Source: Burkholderia sp. Nafp2/4-1b (GTDB taxonomy: Bacteria > Pseudomonadota > Gammaproteobacteria > Burkholderiales > Burkholderiaceae). Taken from it: a DNA stretch of 64,000 bases. The notes under the pieces were generated by a model. The model was not told the origin of the DNA, did no database searches, and saw nothing but the letters and a program-made list of their open reading frames with translations. Positions 9,095 through 20,036 of this stretch are shown here, piece after piece; positions within the stretch are counted from its first letter, which is position 1; every line of letters begins with the position of its first letter. The stretch is from assembly GCF_003635165.1 (NCBI RefSeq), contig NZ_ML058610.1:82860-146859 (forward strand), given 5' to 3'. A program made the translations under genes and the position numbers.

Positions 9095-9930
9095 AGGTTT
9101 TGCAGGTCGATCAGGATCTGACGCGTGGCAAGCGGCGTACCGCCGAGATAGGTGTTCAGCAGGAAGCGCATCAGCGTCTTGCTTTGCGCAACCGTCTGGG
9201 CTCGATGGTAATCGTCCTGCTCCATGTCGAGCAACGTCTGGCCGGTGATCACCGGCCAGTGCGACGGCACGTCGTCGTCCGCGTTGCGCACGCCGCGCTC
9301 CGGATCGAACACGTAGCGGCGATCGGGTTCGACCGCGCGGCGCGCGACCGTGCGGTTCAGCGCCATCGCATAGCCGGTCTCGCGCAGCAGCACGCGCTCG
9401 AACGAGCGCAGCACCTGCACCGCGGGTTCGCCGTGCGCGAGGCGCGTGAGCGTCAGTACGTAATGATTGAACAGCGGCGGCTGCGGATCCTCGCGCGCGC
9501 AGAATTTCACGAGCAGCTCGTTCGCGTAGAAGCCGCACAGCAGCCCGTCGCCGCCGAGCGGCAGCATCCCGCCGACCCATTCGGCGCCCGTCAGCGTGCG
9601 CACTTCGGATTTGCCCGACCAGGACAGCAGCAGCGGCTGGAATGTCTGCAGCACGCCGCGCAGCGCGGAGTGCGGACGTTTCGCGCCCTTCGCGACGAGC
9701 GCGAGGCGACCGTGATCGCGCGTGAGCACGTCGATGATCAGGCTCGTTTCGCGGTACGGATAGCTATGCAGCACGAACGCCGGCTGCTCGGCGACGCGGA
9801 AATCGGACGTGCGTGACGTCGCGCGCCGCGCCTTGCGACGCGGCGGTTCGGGCGGTGCCGGCAGCGGCGCGTCGTTCGCGCCGGCGGTCACCGCGTCTTC
9901 GGTCGACGTCAGCGCGTCATTCGTACCCAT
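9091..9930 (-). CDS. recO: DNA repair protein RecO
   Basis: 279 residues; a RecF-pathway mediator that helps load RecA onto SSB-coated single-stranded DNA. The OB-fold starts near residue 45 ([23 protein letters not shown]), followed by the alpha-helical C-terminal domain. About 45 residues rich in Ala, Pro, Arg and Lys precede the OB-fold and make it longer than E. coli RecO (242). The start at 9930 lies inside era (14-bp overlap), and the stop overlaps pdxJ by 4 bp, so rnc-era-recO-pdxJ forms a tight operon. Confidence 0.95.
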   Translation of the reverse strand: MGTNDALTSTEDAVTAGANDAPLPAPPEPPRRKARRATSRTSDFRVAEQPAFVLHSYPYRETSLIIDVLTRDHGRLALVAKGAKRPHSALRGVLQTFQPLLLSWSGKSEVRTLTGAEWVGGMLPLGGDGLLCGFYANELLVKFCAREDPQPPLFNHYVLTLTRLAHGEPAVQVLRSFERVLLRETGYAMALNRTVARRAVEPDRRYVFDPERGVRNADDDVPSHWPVITGQTLLDMEQDDYHRAQTVAQSKTLMRFLLNTYLGGTPLATRQILIDLQNL

Positions 9931-10816
9931 AGGCGCGCAGCCCTGCCTCGTTGTCGGCCCAGCCGCTCTTCACCTTCACGAAGGTCTCGAGATACACGGG
10001 GCCGTCGAACAGCTTTTCCATGTCCATCCGCGCTTCGGTGCTGATCTGCTTGAGCTTCTCGCCCTTCTTGCCGATCACCATCGCCTTGTGCGAATCGCGT
10101 TCGACGAGAATCGTCGCGAAGATGCGCTTCAGGCGCCCTTCTTCCTCGAACTTGTCGATCAGGACGGTGCTCGTGTACGGCAGTTCGTCGCCGGTCCAGC
10201 GGAACACCTTCTCGCGCAGGATTTCGGCCGCGAGGAAGCGCGAGCTGCGGTCGGTCAGCTCGTCCTCGCCGTAGATCGGCTCGCCTTCCGGCAGGTACGG
10301 CTTGATCGTGTCCAGCAGGCGCTTGATGTCTTCCGGGCGCTGCGCCGACAGCGGCACGAGTTCGGTGAATTCGCGCAGCTCGCTTACCTTCTGCATGAAC
10401 GGAAACAGCGTCGCCTTGTCGTTCACGCGATCGATCTTGTTCGCGATCAGCAGCGTCGGCATGCCGGGCGGAATCAGGTCGAGCACCTTCTGGTCGTCCG
10501 GCCCGAAGCGGCCGGCCTCGATCACGAACAGGATCACGTCGACCGACGTGAGCGTCGACGTGACCGCGCGGTTCAGCGAGCGGTTCAGCGCGGTGCTGTG
10601 ACGGGTCTGGAAGCCCGGCGTGTCGACGAACACGAACTGCGCGTCGTCGAACGTGTTGATGCCGGTGATGCGATGGCGCGTCGTTTGCGCCTTGCGCGAC
10701 GTGATGCTGATCTTCTGGCCGACGAGTGCGTTCATCAACGTCGACTTGCCGACGTTCGGACGGCCCACGATCGCGATCATGCCGCAACGGAATCCGGTAG
10801 GAGCGGGAGTGTTCAT
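9917..10816 (-). CDS. era: GTPase Era, 16S rRNA/ribosome assembly
   Basis: 299 residues; an essential GTPase that binds the 3' end of 16S rRNA and assists 30S maturation. G1 GRPNVGKS, G3 DTPGF and G4 NKID are present, followed by a C-terminal KH RNA-binding domain ([12 protein letters not shown]). Start ATG at 10816 gives [18 protein letters not shown]. It follows rnc by 60 bp and overlaps recO, the conserved rnc-era-recO order. Confidence 0.98.
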   Translation of the reverse strand: MNTPAPTGFRCGMIAIVGRPNVGKSTLMNALVGQKISITSRKAQTTRHRITGINTFDDAQFVFVDTPGFQTRHSTALNRSLNRAVTSTLTSVDVILFVIEAGRFGPDDQKVLDLIPPGMPTLLIANKIDRVNDKATLFPFMQKVSELREFTELVPLSAQRPEDIKRLLDTIKPYLPEGEPIYGEDELTDRSSRFLAAEILREKVFRWTGDELPYTSTVLIDKFEEEGRLKRIFATILVERDSHKAMVIGKKGEKLKQISTEARMDMEKLFDGPVYLETFVKVKSGWADNEAGLRAYGYE

Positions 10817-10876
10817 ATCGTTTGGGAGACAGGTTCAGAACCGGCCGCGCGGCGCGCGGCGCGATCGATGGGCAAT

Positions 10877-12184
10877 TCAGTGGTCGGCATCGGCCACGCG
10901 CGCCTGCGCGGCGGCGAGGCTTGCGCCGCCCGGCGACGTGTCGGTGTCGGTGGCAGGCGCCGCGGCGTCGCGGGCGCGCGGCGTCGCACGCGCAGCGGCG
11001 TCGGAACCGGCCGCCTTGTCGGCGGACGGTGCAGACGGTGCGGCAGGGTCGGTCGCGTGGCCCGCCGGCTTGTCGGCCGCACGGGGCGCGCCTTCGGCAG
11101 GCTTGTCGGCGCGCTCGGCCGGCTTGTCCGCCGCGCGAGAGCCGGCTTCGCCGCGATCCGCCGGCTTGTCGGTTGCCTTGTCGGCCGGCTTGTCGGACGG
11201 TTTGTCGGCCGTCGGCTTCGCGGGCCGGTCGGCCTTGTCGGCGTTCGTTTCCACATGCGCCGCGCGAATCGCGGCCATCGGCGCCGGTGTCGGCGTCGGC
11301 GTCGGCGTCGGCCGCTCGGCCGGCTCTGCGCCGGATGCCGCAGGCGCTACCGCGGCCGCCTTCGCGTCACGCGCCGCCGCACGTTCCTTCCGTTCCGGGG
11401 AACGCAGGTCGAGCGCTTCCTGCACGCCCTTCACGCCCGGCACGATTTCGGGCTCGACGTGCTTCGACCCGCGTGCGTTCTTCGAGCGCTTCGGCTTCGC
11501 GGCCAGCATCGGCGCGGCCGCCAGCACCTCGTCGAGCGCCTTTTTCGCGGCGGCCTGTTCGGCAGCCCGCCGGCTCGCACCGGAGCCCGACACCTTCACG
11601 TCGAGCTTCGGTACCGTGCATTCGACCTCGAACTGCTGATTGTGCGCCGCACCATGCGTCGCGACGACCGTGTAGGTCGGCAGCGCGATCTTGTGCCCCT
11701 GCAGGTATTCCTGCAGCAGCGTCTTCGCGTCCTTGCCGAGCGTGCGCGGATCGATGTGGTCGAGAATCGGGATATAGAGGCGCTTGATGACCCCTTGGGC
11801 GGCTTCGAAGCCGCCATCGAGGAATACGGCCCCGATGATGGCTTCGAACGCGTCCGCGAGGATCGACGGGCGGCGGAAGCCGCCGCTGCGCAATTCGCCC
11901 TCGCCCAGCCGCAACCCTTCGGAAATATTGAGGGCCTGAGCAATTTCGTACAGCGACTGCTGCTTGACGAGGTTGGCGCGTACGCGCGACAGGTCACCTT
12001 CGTCCAGCTTGCTGAAGCGCTGGAACAAAAGGGCGGCCACCGCGCAGTTCAGAACGGAATCGCCGAGAAACTCGAGCCGTTCGTTGTGCGTGGCACTGTG
12101 ACTGCGATGGGTCAAAGCCTGGCGCAACAATTCCGCATTGCGAAATTCGTAGCGCAGCCGGCTTTCCAACTGGGATGGGGGCAT
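10877..12184 (-). CDS. rnc: Ribonuclease III with long disordered C-terminal tail
   Basis: 435 residues, nearly twice the E. coli enzyme (226). Residues 1-220 are a complete RNase [11 protein letters not shown] (35-42) with E38 and D42, DAFEAIIGA (111-119) with D111 and E114, then a double-stranded RNA binding domain. Residues 221-435 form a tail rich in Ala, Pro, Asp and Lys, with a TP run encoded by repeated GGCGTC (11281-11310 region) and repeated DKPADK-like units. The ATG at 12184 ([10 protein letters not shown]) is chosen over an upstream in-frame start. It processes rRNA and double-stranded RNA; the tail's role is unknown but it may bind RNA or partners. Confidence 0.95.
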   Translation of the reverse strand: MPPSQLESRLRYEFRNAELLRQALTHRSHSATHNERLEFLGDSVLNCAVAALLFQRFSKLDEGDLSRVRANLVKQQSLYEIAQALNISEGLRLGEGELRSGGFRRPSILADAFEAIIGAVFLDGGFEAAQGVIKRLYIPILDHIDPRTLGKDAKTLLQEYLQGHKIALPTYTVVATHGAAHNQQFEVECTVPKLDVKVSGSGASRRAAEQAAAKKALDEVLAAAPMLAAKPKRSKNARGSKHVEPEIVPGVKGVQEALDLRSPERKERAAARDAKAAAVAPAASGAEPAERPTPTPTPTPAPMAAIRAAHVETNADKADRPAKPTADKPSDKPADKATDKPADRGEAGSRAADKPAERADKPAEGAPRAADKPAGHATDPAAPSAPSADKAAGSDAAARATPRARDAAAPATDTDTSPGGASLAAAQARVADADH

Positions 12185-12353
12185 GTGCAGGAGTATAACG
12201 CGGGCGCCGGTCGGGCCGAAACGGCACGGCCGGACGCGAAAAGGCGTGACGAGGCGGTGTTGCCGCCGGTTCTTAAAGTAGTTCGGCAATACGCGACGCG
12301 GCCCGTGCGTCGCGTATTGCGTGCGAGTCGTATTGCGTGCGAGTCGAACGCGA

Positions 12354-13247
12354 TCAGTTGAAGGAACCGATGCGCTTCAGGTCGCTGAAGTTCATCCAGA
12401 TGAAGAACGCGCGGCCGACGATATTGTTGTCCGGCACGAAACCCCAGTAGCGGCTGTCCGCGCTGTTGTCGCGGTTGTCGCCCATCATGAAGTACTGACC
12501 GGGCGGCACCTTGCAGATCACGCCGCGGCTGTTGTACGTGCAGTTGTCGCGATACGGATAGTCGTAGGCGCCCATCACGAACGGCGGCACGGCCGGGTTG
12601 TTGAGGATCGCGTTCTTCTTCGTGCCGATCGTTTCCTCGAACTGCTTCGCGTAGTTCTGGCGCTCGTCGTCGAAGAAATCCGGCAGCGGCGTTTCGGGCA
12701 CCGGCTGGCCGTTGATCGTCAGTTGCTTGTCCTGGTAAGCGACCGTGTCGCCCGGCAGCCCGATCACGCGCTTGATGTAGTCGACCGACTCGTCCTTCGG
12801 ATAACGGAACACGACGACGTCGCCGCGCGACAGCGGGCTGCCCTGCGTGATCTTCGTGTTCGTGACCGGCAGGCGCAGGCCGTATTCGAACTTGTTGACG
12901 AGGATGAAGTCGCCGACCAGCAGCGTCGGCACCATCGAGCCCGACGGAATCTTGAACGGCTCGACGATGAACGAACGCACGACGAACACGGCCAGGATCA
13001 CCGGGAAGAAGCTCGCGGTGTACTCGAGCCACCACGGCTGGCGCAGCTTTTCGTCGCGCAGCTTCGAGCGCGTCTGCACCGCGTTTTCGTCCGCGAAACG
13101 CTTGTCGATGCGCGACTGCTGGCGATCGAACTCCTCGATCGCCACGTCGGCCGCCATGCGTCGCCGCGGCAGGAACACCAGTTTGTCCAACATCCACGCT
13201 ACGCCCGTCACGACGACGAGCACAAAAAGAATCAACGCAAAATTCAT
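12354..13247 (-). CDS. lepB: Signal peptidase I
   Basis: 297 residues; an inner-membrane serine protease that removes signal peptides from exported proteins. Two N-terminal membrane segments (about 3-25 and 77-93) precede the periplasmic catalytic domain. The serine-lysine dyad is visible as S104 in PSGSMVPTL and K159 in [12 protein letters not shown], matching the S/K spacing of E. coli LepB. It follows lepA by 16 bp, the standard lepA-lepB pair. A 169-bp gap separates it from rnc. Confidence 0.97.
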   Translation of the reverse strand: MNFALILFVLVVVTGVAWMLDKLVFLPRRRMAADVAIEEFDRQQSRIDKRFADENAVQTRSKLRDEKLRQPWWLEYTASFFPVILAVFVVRSFIVEPFKIPSGSMVPTLLVGDFILVNKFEYGLRLPVTNTKITQGSPLSRGDVVVFRYPKDESVDYIKRVIGLPGDTVAYQDKQLTINGQPVPETPLPDFFDDERQNYAKQFEETIGTKKNAILNNPAVPPFVMGAYDYPYRDNCTYNSRGVICKVPPGQYFMMGDNRDNSADSRYWGFVPDNNIVGRAFFIWMNFSDLKRIGSFN

Positions 13248-13263
13248 AAAAGGATCAGTCCTG

Positions 13264-15057
<1,794 letters not shown>

Positions 15058-15122
15058 TCAGTGCCGATCAAGCGAAAAAGGCGCGCTCGACGACTGCGGA
15101 GCACGCCTTGTGTAAGTCGGTG

Positions 15123-15144
15123 AAAAAACGGCTTATTTTAGCCG
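15123..15144 (-). terminator. Terminator-like hairpin upstream of lepA
   Basis: On the minus strand a short stem CGGCT / AGCCG with an AT loop is followed by TTTTTT. It would end transcripts of the rpoE-rseA-rseB-mucD-glutaredoxin block before lepA. The stem is only 5 bp, so read-through is likely. Confidence 0.5.
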
Positions 15145-15325
15145 AAAAGGCCTTTGCCGGGCGGTAATTTGGGACTGTCGGTCGGGGGACCGGTCGGACT
15201 GCCACGCGCACGACCGGCCTGAACCGCCCAGCCGGAGCCGTTGCGAGAGGGGCGGACCCGGCCCCGACCCGACCCGGCCGCCGCGGGCCCGTCACGGGGC
15301 ACGACCGGCCGGCGCCCTGCCCGAC

Positions 15326-15562
15326 TCAGCGCCGGGCCGTGAGCGCGCCGCGCACCTTCGCGTCGTCGAACCGGTGGCGGCACACTTCCGTGCCGTCCAG
15401 CAGCAGCACCGGCACGTCCTCGTCGTAGCGGGCGACGAGCGCCGGATCGGCATCGATGTCGACGTAGTCGACCGCGACGCCGAATTCGGCCGCCACCGGC
15501 GCCAGCGCATCGCGCATGTCGTCGCACAGGTGGCACCAGCCGCGGCCGTAGAGCGTGAACAT
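15326..15562 (-). CDS. Small glutaredoxin-family protein
   Basis: 78 residues, a single thioredoxin fold. The redox motif is GWCHLC with C10 and C13, and the cis-proline segment is VPVLLLDGTEVCR. It belongs to the DUF836-like glutaredoxin group, which is shorter than classical GrxC. It lies 7 bp downstream of mucD, so it is probably the last gene of the sigma-E module. A role in protein or thiol redox balance is inferred from the CxxC motif only; its substrate is unknown. Confidence 0.88.
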   Translation of the reverse strand: MFTLYGRGWCHLCDDMRDALAPVAAEFGVAVDYVDIDADPALVARYDEDVPVLLLDGTEVCRHRFDDAKVRGALTARR

Positions 15563-15569
15563 CGGCGCG

Positions 15570-17081
15570 TTACTTCTGGGTCGCGCGCGGCCGCACCGGC
15601 ACGAACTGCGTGTTGTCGCCGCGCCGCACGAGCACCGCGACCGCCTTCTGCGTATCGAGCTGCGCGGTCACTTCGGCGAACTGCTTCGCGCTCGTGATGT
15701 CGGTGTCGCCGACACGCAGCACGATGTCGCCGCGCTGCAGGCCGGCACGGGCCGCCGGACCGTCGACACCGTCGATCTGCACGCCGCTCTTCAGCTTCAG
15801 CGACTTCAACTGGTCCGCCGGAATGTCGCTGACCGTCAGGCCGAGCGAGTTGGTCTGGCGCGGCTTCTGCGGCGGGTTCTTGCGCTGCTCGGCCTTCGCC
15901 GTGGTCTCGGTCGGCGTCTCGGCGATCACGATCGGCAGATCGCGCGCCTGCCCCTTGCGCCACACGCTGACGGTTGCCTTCGCGCCCGGCTTCGTGTCGC
16001 CGACCATGCGCGGCAGATCCGACGCCGTATCGACCGGCCGGCCGTTGAACTTCAGGATGATGTCGCCCGGCTGGATACCCGCCTTGTCGGCCGGGCCGCC
16101 CGGCTCGACGCTGCTGACGAGCGCGCCTTCCGCCTTCGGCAGCCCGATCGAGTCGGCCACGTCCTTCGTGACCTCGCCGATCGCCACCGCGATGCGCCCG
16201 CGCGTGACCTTGCCGGTCGCCTTCAGCTGGTCGGCCACGCGCATCGCCTCGTCGATCGGGATCGCGAACGAAATGCCCATGAAACCGCCGGTGCGGCTGT
16301 AGATCTGCGAGTTGATGCCGATCACCTCGCCCTGCATGTTGATCAGCGGGCCGCCCGAGTTGCCCGGGTTCACCGCGACGTCGGTCTGGATGAACGGCAG
16401 GTAGTCGCCGGTGTTGCGGCTCTTCGAACTCACGATGCCGGCCGTCACGGTGTTGTCGAGGCCGAACGGCGAACCGATCGCGACGACCCACTCGCCCACG
16501 CGCACCTTGTTCGAATCGCCGATCGCGACGACCGGCAGGTTCGACGCCTGGATCTTGACGACTGCGACGTCCGTGCGGTCGTCGACGCCGATCAGCTTCG
16601 CCTTGAATTCACGCTTGTCGGTCAGCGTCACGTAGATGGTGTCCGCATCGTCGACGACGTGCGCATTGGTCATCACGTAGCCGTCCGCCGACACGATGAA
16701 GCCCGAGCCGACGCCGCGATTCTGCTCGGTGTCGGGCGGATTGTCCGGCGCCGGCGCGTTCTTCGGATTGGCGTTGCCATTGCCGTTGCCGCCGCCATTG
16801 CCGGGCGCCTGCGGCAACGGAATGCCGAAGAAGCGCCGGAAGAATTCCGACATGTCGCCGTTGTCGAAACCCGGCGGCAGCACGCCGCGCGGGCCGGGCA
16901 CCGGCACGTTCGCGGTCGTCCGGATGTTCACGACGGCCGGCCCGACCTTTTCGACCAGATCGGCGAAGTCGGGAAGGCTGGCAGCGGGAGGCGTGACCGC
17001 GGCCGCGGTTTGCGGGACGAGCGGCAGGCAGGCACACAGCACCGCCGCCGCGAGCACTTGGCGCAGCGTGAGTTTCGTCAT
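15570..17081 (-). CDS. mucD: Periplasmic Do-family serine protease/chaperone (DegP/MucD)
   Basis: 503 residues. An N-terminal signal peptide (about 1-28, ending AAA) is followed by a trypsin-like protease with catalytic triad H141 (MTNAHVVD), D171 (RTDVAVVKI) and S242 (NPGNSGGPL), then two PDZ domains. A glycine/asparagine-rich linker (about 92-110) sits in the N-terminal LA-loop region. The enzyme degrades misfolded envelope proteins. It lies 16 bp after rseB inside the rpoE-rseA-rseB-mucD operon, as in Pseudomonas algU-mucA-mucB-mucD, which supports the MucD name over degP. Confidence 0.95.
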   Translation of the reverse strand: MTKLTLRQVLAAAVLCACLPLVPQTAAAVTPPAASLPDFADLVEKVGPAVVNIRTTANVPVPGPRGVLPPGFDNGDMSEFFRRFFGIPLPQAPGNGGGNGNGNANPKNAPAPDNPPDTEQNRGVGSGFIVSADGYVMTNAHVVDDADTIYVTLTDKREFKAKLIGVDDRTDVAVVKIQASNLPVVAIGDSNKVRVGEWVVAIGSPFGLDNTVTAGIVSSKSRNTGDYLPFIQTDVAVNPGNSGGPLINMQGEVIGINSQIYSRTGGFMGISFAIPIDEAMRVADQLKATGKVTRGRIAVAIGEVTKDVADSIGLPKAEGALVSSVEPGGPADKAGIQPGDIILKFNGRPVDTASDLPRMVGDTKPGAKATVSVWRKGQARDLPIVIAETPTETTAKAEQRKNPPQKPRQTNSLGLTVSDIPADQLKSLKLKSGVQIDGVDGPAARAGLQRGDIVLRVGDTDITSAKQFAEVTAQLDTQKAVAVLVRRGDNTQFVPVRPRATQK

Positions 17082-17097
17082 GTCGGAAGCCGTAGCG

Positions 17098-18150
17098 TTA
17101 CTTGGAAGCCTTGTATTCTATGGCAGACGCGAACTGCTGCAACGTGGCCGGCGGCACTTCGCCGAGCACGGTGATCCAGTAGTCACCGCGACGCTTCACG
17201 AGAACGTGCGTCGCGCCGTTGCTGCCCGCGCCTTCCTTGCGGGTGTTCTTCTCGGCCGGCTCGATGAAGACGGAGATCGTCGCGAGCCCGTCGGTGAACA
17301 CGGCCTGGTCGACCGGAATCGGCGGATCGCCCGCGTCGCGCGCGGCCATCGGCCGGCGCACTTCACGAATCTTCTGGAAGCCGGCAACGGTCGGTGCGAT
17401 CTGCCAGCCCTGCGCTTCCATGTCGACCGTCGCGACCGGCGGGCGAACCACCGTCCAGCCGCTCAGGTTGCGCATGCCGGCGACGATCGCCGCCTTGTCG
17501 CCTGCCGCGCCGCCCGTCTGCAGTTGCGAGAACGCGACCTGCTCGAGCACGCGATCGCTCGCGTCGAGCGTCTGCGAACGCAGCAGCAGCCCGGTGCGCG
17601 CATCGGCCCACAGCTTGTACGTGAAGCGGTACGCATCCTTCGGCACGAGTTCGACGACTTGCGCGTCGAGCCCTGCCACGCGGTCCTTGCCGAGCAGCTT
17701 CGCGTCGTAGACGGACATCACGTGCTCGCCGCCCGCGCCGAGCAATGCAGGGAACGAGTCGCGCGTCTGGCGGCGCTCGACCACGCACAGCTTGCGCTCG
17801 GGCACGAACGTGTACAGCTCGTCGTTGTGGCGCAGCACCTTGCGCGGCTTGCCGTCGAGCGACTCGATGCGCTCGAACTCGCCGTCGCGGGATGCCACAT
17901 GCGCGATGCGCGACGACTGCACATACCCGCCGCGCTGATAGACGAACGTCCCTTCGTAGCTCTGTTGCTGCGCGGCCTGCTGGATACGGTCGAGCCATTC
18001 CGCCGCGCCCTTGCGGGTCGCGACAGGATCGTCCGGTTGCTGCGCCTGGGCTGGGAGGGATTGAACGGACAACAGGGCGGCTGCGCAAAGCAGGAGGGCC
18101 GGCAGCCGCTTCCATCCGGAGATGGCGTGATTCAACTGCAATGTCCGCAT
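17098..18150 (-). CDS. rseB: Periplasmic sigma-E regulatory protein RseB (MucB)
   Basis: 350 residues with an N-terminal signal peptide ending near AQAQQ (about residue 38). RseB binds the periplasmic part of the anti-sigma factor RseA, shields it from DegS and senses mislocalised lipoproteins or LPS. The RseB fold is supported by YEGTFVYQRGGYVQSSRIAHV near the start of the mature protein and by the C-terminal block ATHVLVKRRGDYWITVLGEVP (seen in parts). It lies 5 bp after rseA and 16 bp before mucD. Confidence 0.93.
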   Translation of the reverse strand: MRTLQLNHAISGWKRLPALLLCAAALLSVQSLPAQAQQPDDPVATRKGAAEWLDRIQQAAQQQSYEGTFVYQRGGYVQSSRIAHVASRDGEFERIESLDGKPRKVLRHNDELYTFVPERKLCVVERRQTRDSFPALLGAGGEHVMSVYDAKLLGKDRVAGLDAQVVELVPKDAYRFTYKLWADARTGLLLRSQTLDASDRVLEQVAFSQLQTGGAAGDKAAIVAGMRNLSGWTVVRPPVATVDMEAQGWQIAPTVAGFQKIREVRRPMAARDAGDPPIPVDQAVFTDGLATISVFIEPAEKNTRKEGAGSNGATHVLVKRRGDYWITVLGEVPPATLQQFASAIEYKASK

Positions 18151-18155
18151 CGGGT

Positions 18156-18773
18156 TTATTGGCCTGGCGTGGTGGTCACGGCAGCGCGGATCAGCGGCAT
18201 CGAACCCGTGACGACGGGCTGCTGCGCGAATTGCTGGTGCGCTTCAAGGTATTGGTCGAGACTGGCGTCGCGGATGATGTTGACGTCCTGCAGGCCCGGC
18301 TGGGCGGACGCCTGCGCGACCGTCACGCGCTGCAGGTTGCCGTTCTGCGGCGCGCCGGCCGACGCGACCTGGACGGCGCCCGGTGCACCGGCCGTCTGCA
18401 TTTGCGGGACGACGATCCACGTCAGCGTGGCGGCCGCGGCGGCCACCGCGAACGCCGGCACGACCCGGCGGCGCAGCGACAGCAGCTTGCGCGCGACCGG
18501 CGCGGCGGCCGGCGCGAGCAGGTGCGGCTCGCTTTCGAGCGCGGCCGACATGCGCGCGGTGAACGCGGCACTCAGCGCGGGCGACAGCGCGAGCTCGTCC
18601 GAGCGCAGCGCATCGCCGATCAGGTGGTAATGGGCCCACGCAGCGCGATCCGCGCGGTCGAGCTCAGCCATAAACTGCCCGTGATCCGGGCCGTCGAACA
18701 GTTCACCGTCGACCAGAGCGGAAAGGCGCTCACCGCGCGAGCACGCTTGCGACTGCGTATTGACCGACCCCAT
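18156..18773 (-). CDS. rseA: Anti-sigma-E factor RseA (MucA)
   Basis: 205 residues from the ATG at 18773, which has GGGGAG just upstream; in-frame starts at 18785 and 18851 are less likely. The N-terminal cytoplasmic part (GERLSALVDGELFDGPDHGQF, seen in parts) is the sigma-E binding domain. One transmembrane helix lies at about 106-126 (VVPAFAVAAAAATLTWIVV). The periplasmic tail is rich in Gln, Ala and Gly and would bind RseB. It holds RpoE inactive at the membrane until regulated proteolysis. It is 87 bp downstream of rpoE. Confidence 0.92.
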   Translation of the reverse strand: MGSVNTQSQACSRGERLSALVDGELFDGPDHGQFMAELDRADRAAWAHYHLIGDALRSDELALSPALSAAFTARMSAALESEPHLLAPAAAPVARKLLSLRRRVVPAFAVAAAAATLTWIVVPQMQTAGAPGAVQVASAGAPQNGNLQRVTVAQASAQPGLQDVNIIRDASLDQYLEAHQQFAQQPVVTGSMPLIRAAVTTTPGQ

Positions 18774-18860
18774 GATGCTCCCCATCTTGCACACACCCCG
18801 TCGTGATTTCACGACTCTATCCGTAACTAGACCCCACCCGCGTCGTTGCACCCGTCGCGC

Positions 18861-19460
18861 TTACCAGCGCTTGCCTTCGGGCGTATCGAGCAGCGGACGC
18901 AATTTGGCAGCGATTGCTTCGCGGGCACGGAAGATCCGCGACCGGACCGTCCCGATCGGACAATCCATCATTTCCGCGATCTCTTCGTAGCTCAGGCCCT
19001 CGATCTCGCGCAGCGTAATCGCCTGGCGCAGTTCTTCGGGCAGGACGGCCATTGCAGCGTTGACCGTCTCGGCAATCTGCTTGCTCATCAACATCGACTC
19101 AGGCGTGTTGATATCCCTTAGTTGGTCTGCATCGGAGAAAGTTTCCGCTTCCTCCGCATCGGCCTCGGTGGAGGTCGGCGCCCGGCGGCCTTGCGTCGCA
19201 AGGTAGTTCTTGGCCGTATTGACGGCAATCCGGTACAACCACGTGTAGAACGCCGACTCGCCGCGAAATTGCGGCAGCGCACGATACGCCTTGATGAACG
19301 CGTCCTGGGCCACATCCTCGACCTCGGCGGGATCCCGCACGAGGCGCGAGATCAGCCGAATGATCTTGCGGTGGTATTTGGAGACCAGGAGTTCGAACGC
19401 TGCCTTGTCGCCCTTCTGTACGCGCTCGACCAGAGCCTGATCGATTTCTTTTTCACTCAC
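18861..19460 (-). CDS. rpoE: RNA polymerase sigma factor RpoE (AlgU/sigma-E)
   Basis: 199 residues, an ECF sigma factor directing the envelope stress response. Region 2 contains DVAQDAFIKAYRAL; region 4 contains LREIEGLSYEEIAEMMDCP and the recognition helix IGTVRSRIFRARE. The reading starts at a GTG (19460), MSEKEIDQALVERVQKGD, which aligns with the E. coli RpoE start. It heads the rpoE-rseA-rseB-mucD group. A TACAAT box about 50 bp upstream (minus strand) could be a -10 element, but I saw no clear -35 and no convincing sigma-E autoregulatory promoter. Confidence 0.97.
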   Translation of the reverse strand: MSEKEIDQALVERVQKGDKAAFELLVSKYHRKIIRLISRLVRDPAEVEDVAQDAFIKAYRALPQFRGESAFYTWLYRIAVNTAKNYLATQGRRAPTSTEADAEEAETFSDADQLRDINTPESMLMSKQIAETVNAAMAVLPEELRQAITLREIEGLSYEEIAEMMDCPIGTVRSRIFRAREAIAAKLRPLLDTPEGKRW

Positions 19461-19551
19461 CTGACAAATCCGTTAACTAGGGATGCAACGCGGAGCGTTA
19501 TTGTAGCGTTCCGGCGCCGGCCGCTGGTTACGGTAGGTAACAGTGCCGCCG

Positions 19552-20025
19552 TCATGCCTGCCCCGCCGTGCCCGCCGTGCCTGCGGTACGCGCCAGCACG
19601 GACAGCGCGCTGAACGACGCGGCGTCGAGCGCATCGGCCGGAATCAGCAGCGGCCGCGCGCGCCGGGCGCCGTGCCCGACCGACAGCACGAGCAGCAGGC
19701 TGCTCCAGTGCGCATGGCCGGTCACGCGGCCCCGGGCCAGCAGGCGCCCGGTGCGGCCAAACGCCGCAATCTCCCCGAATGCATCGATCCGCAGCTCGGC
19801 CGGCAGCCGCCGGGCACAGGCGCGTGCCGCGCACACGGCCAGCAGCGCAGCCGTCACCGCGGCCACGCATGCGCCTGCGACGGCACCGGCCCGCGGCGCC
19901 CAGAACAGGTATGCGGACGCGGCAGCCGCCGCGACGAACGCGGCCAGCACGAGATACGACACGGCCGAGGCCCGCAACGCGAAGCGCTGCGGACGCCCGG
20001 CCGGAGCATCGAATGGACTCGTCAA
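19552..20025 (-). CDS. Small two-helix inner-membrane protein, YgfX-like
   Basis: 157 residues with two adjacent hydrophobic helices (about 20-42 and 46-66) and a soluble C-terminal half containing LPAELRIDAFGEIAAFGR and HAHWSSLLLVLSVGH. The layout resembles the YgfX/CptA family encoded near sigma-E-type genes in proteobacteria, but the match is by architecture only. The start is a TTG at 20025 preceded by AAGAG at good spacing, with no ATG nearby. It lies 11 bp after fabF and 91 bp before rpoE. Function unknown. Confidence 0.7.
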   Translation of the reverse strand: MTSPFDAPAGRPQRFALRASAVSYLVLAAFVAAAAASAYLFWAPRAGAVAGACVAAVTAALLAVCAARACARRLPAELRIDAFGEIAAFGRTGRLLARGRVTGHAHWSSLLLVLSVGHGARRARPLLIPADALDAASFSALSVLARTAGTAGTAGQA

Positions 20026-20036
20026 GCGACTCTTCG

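Noticed and set aside
9809..12361. 850-codon plus-strand open frame antisense to era and rnc
   Set aside because: Low-complexity Arg/Gly/Val sequence, no ribosome binding site, and overlaps clear essential genes on the minus strand.
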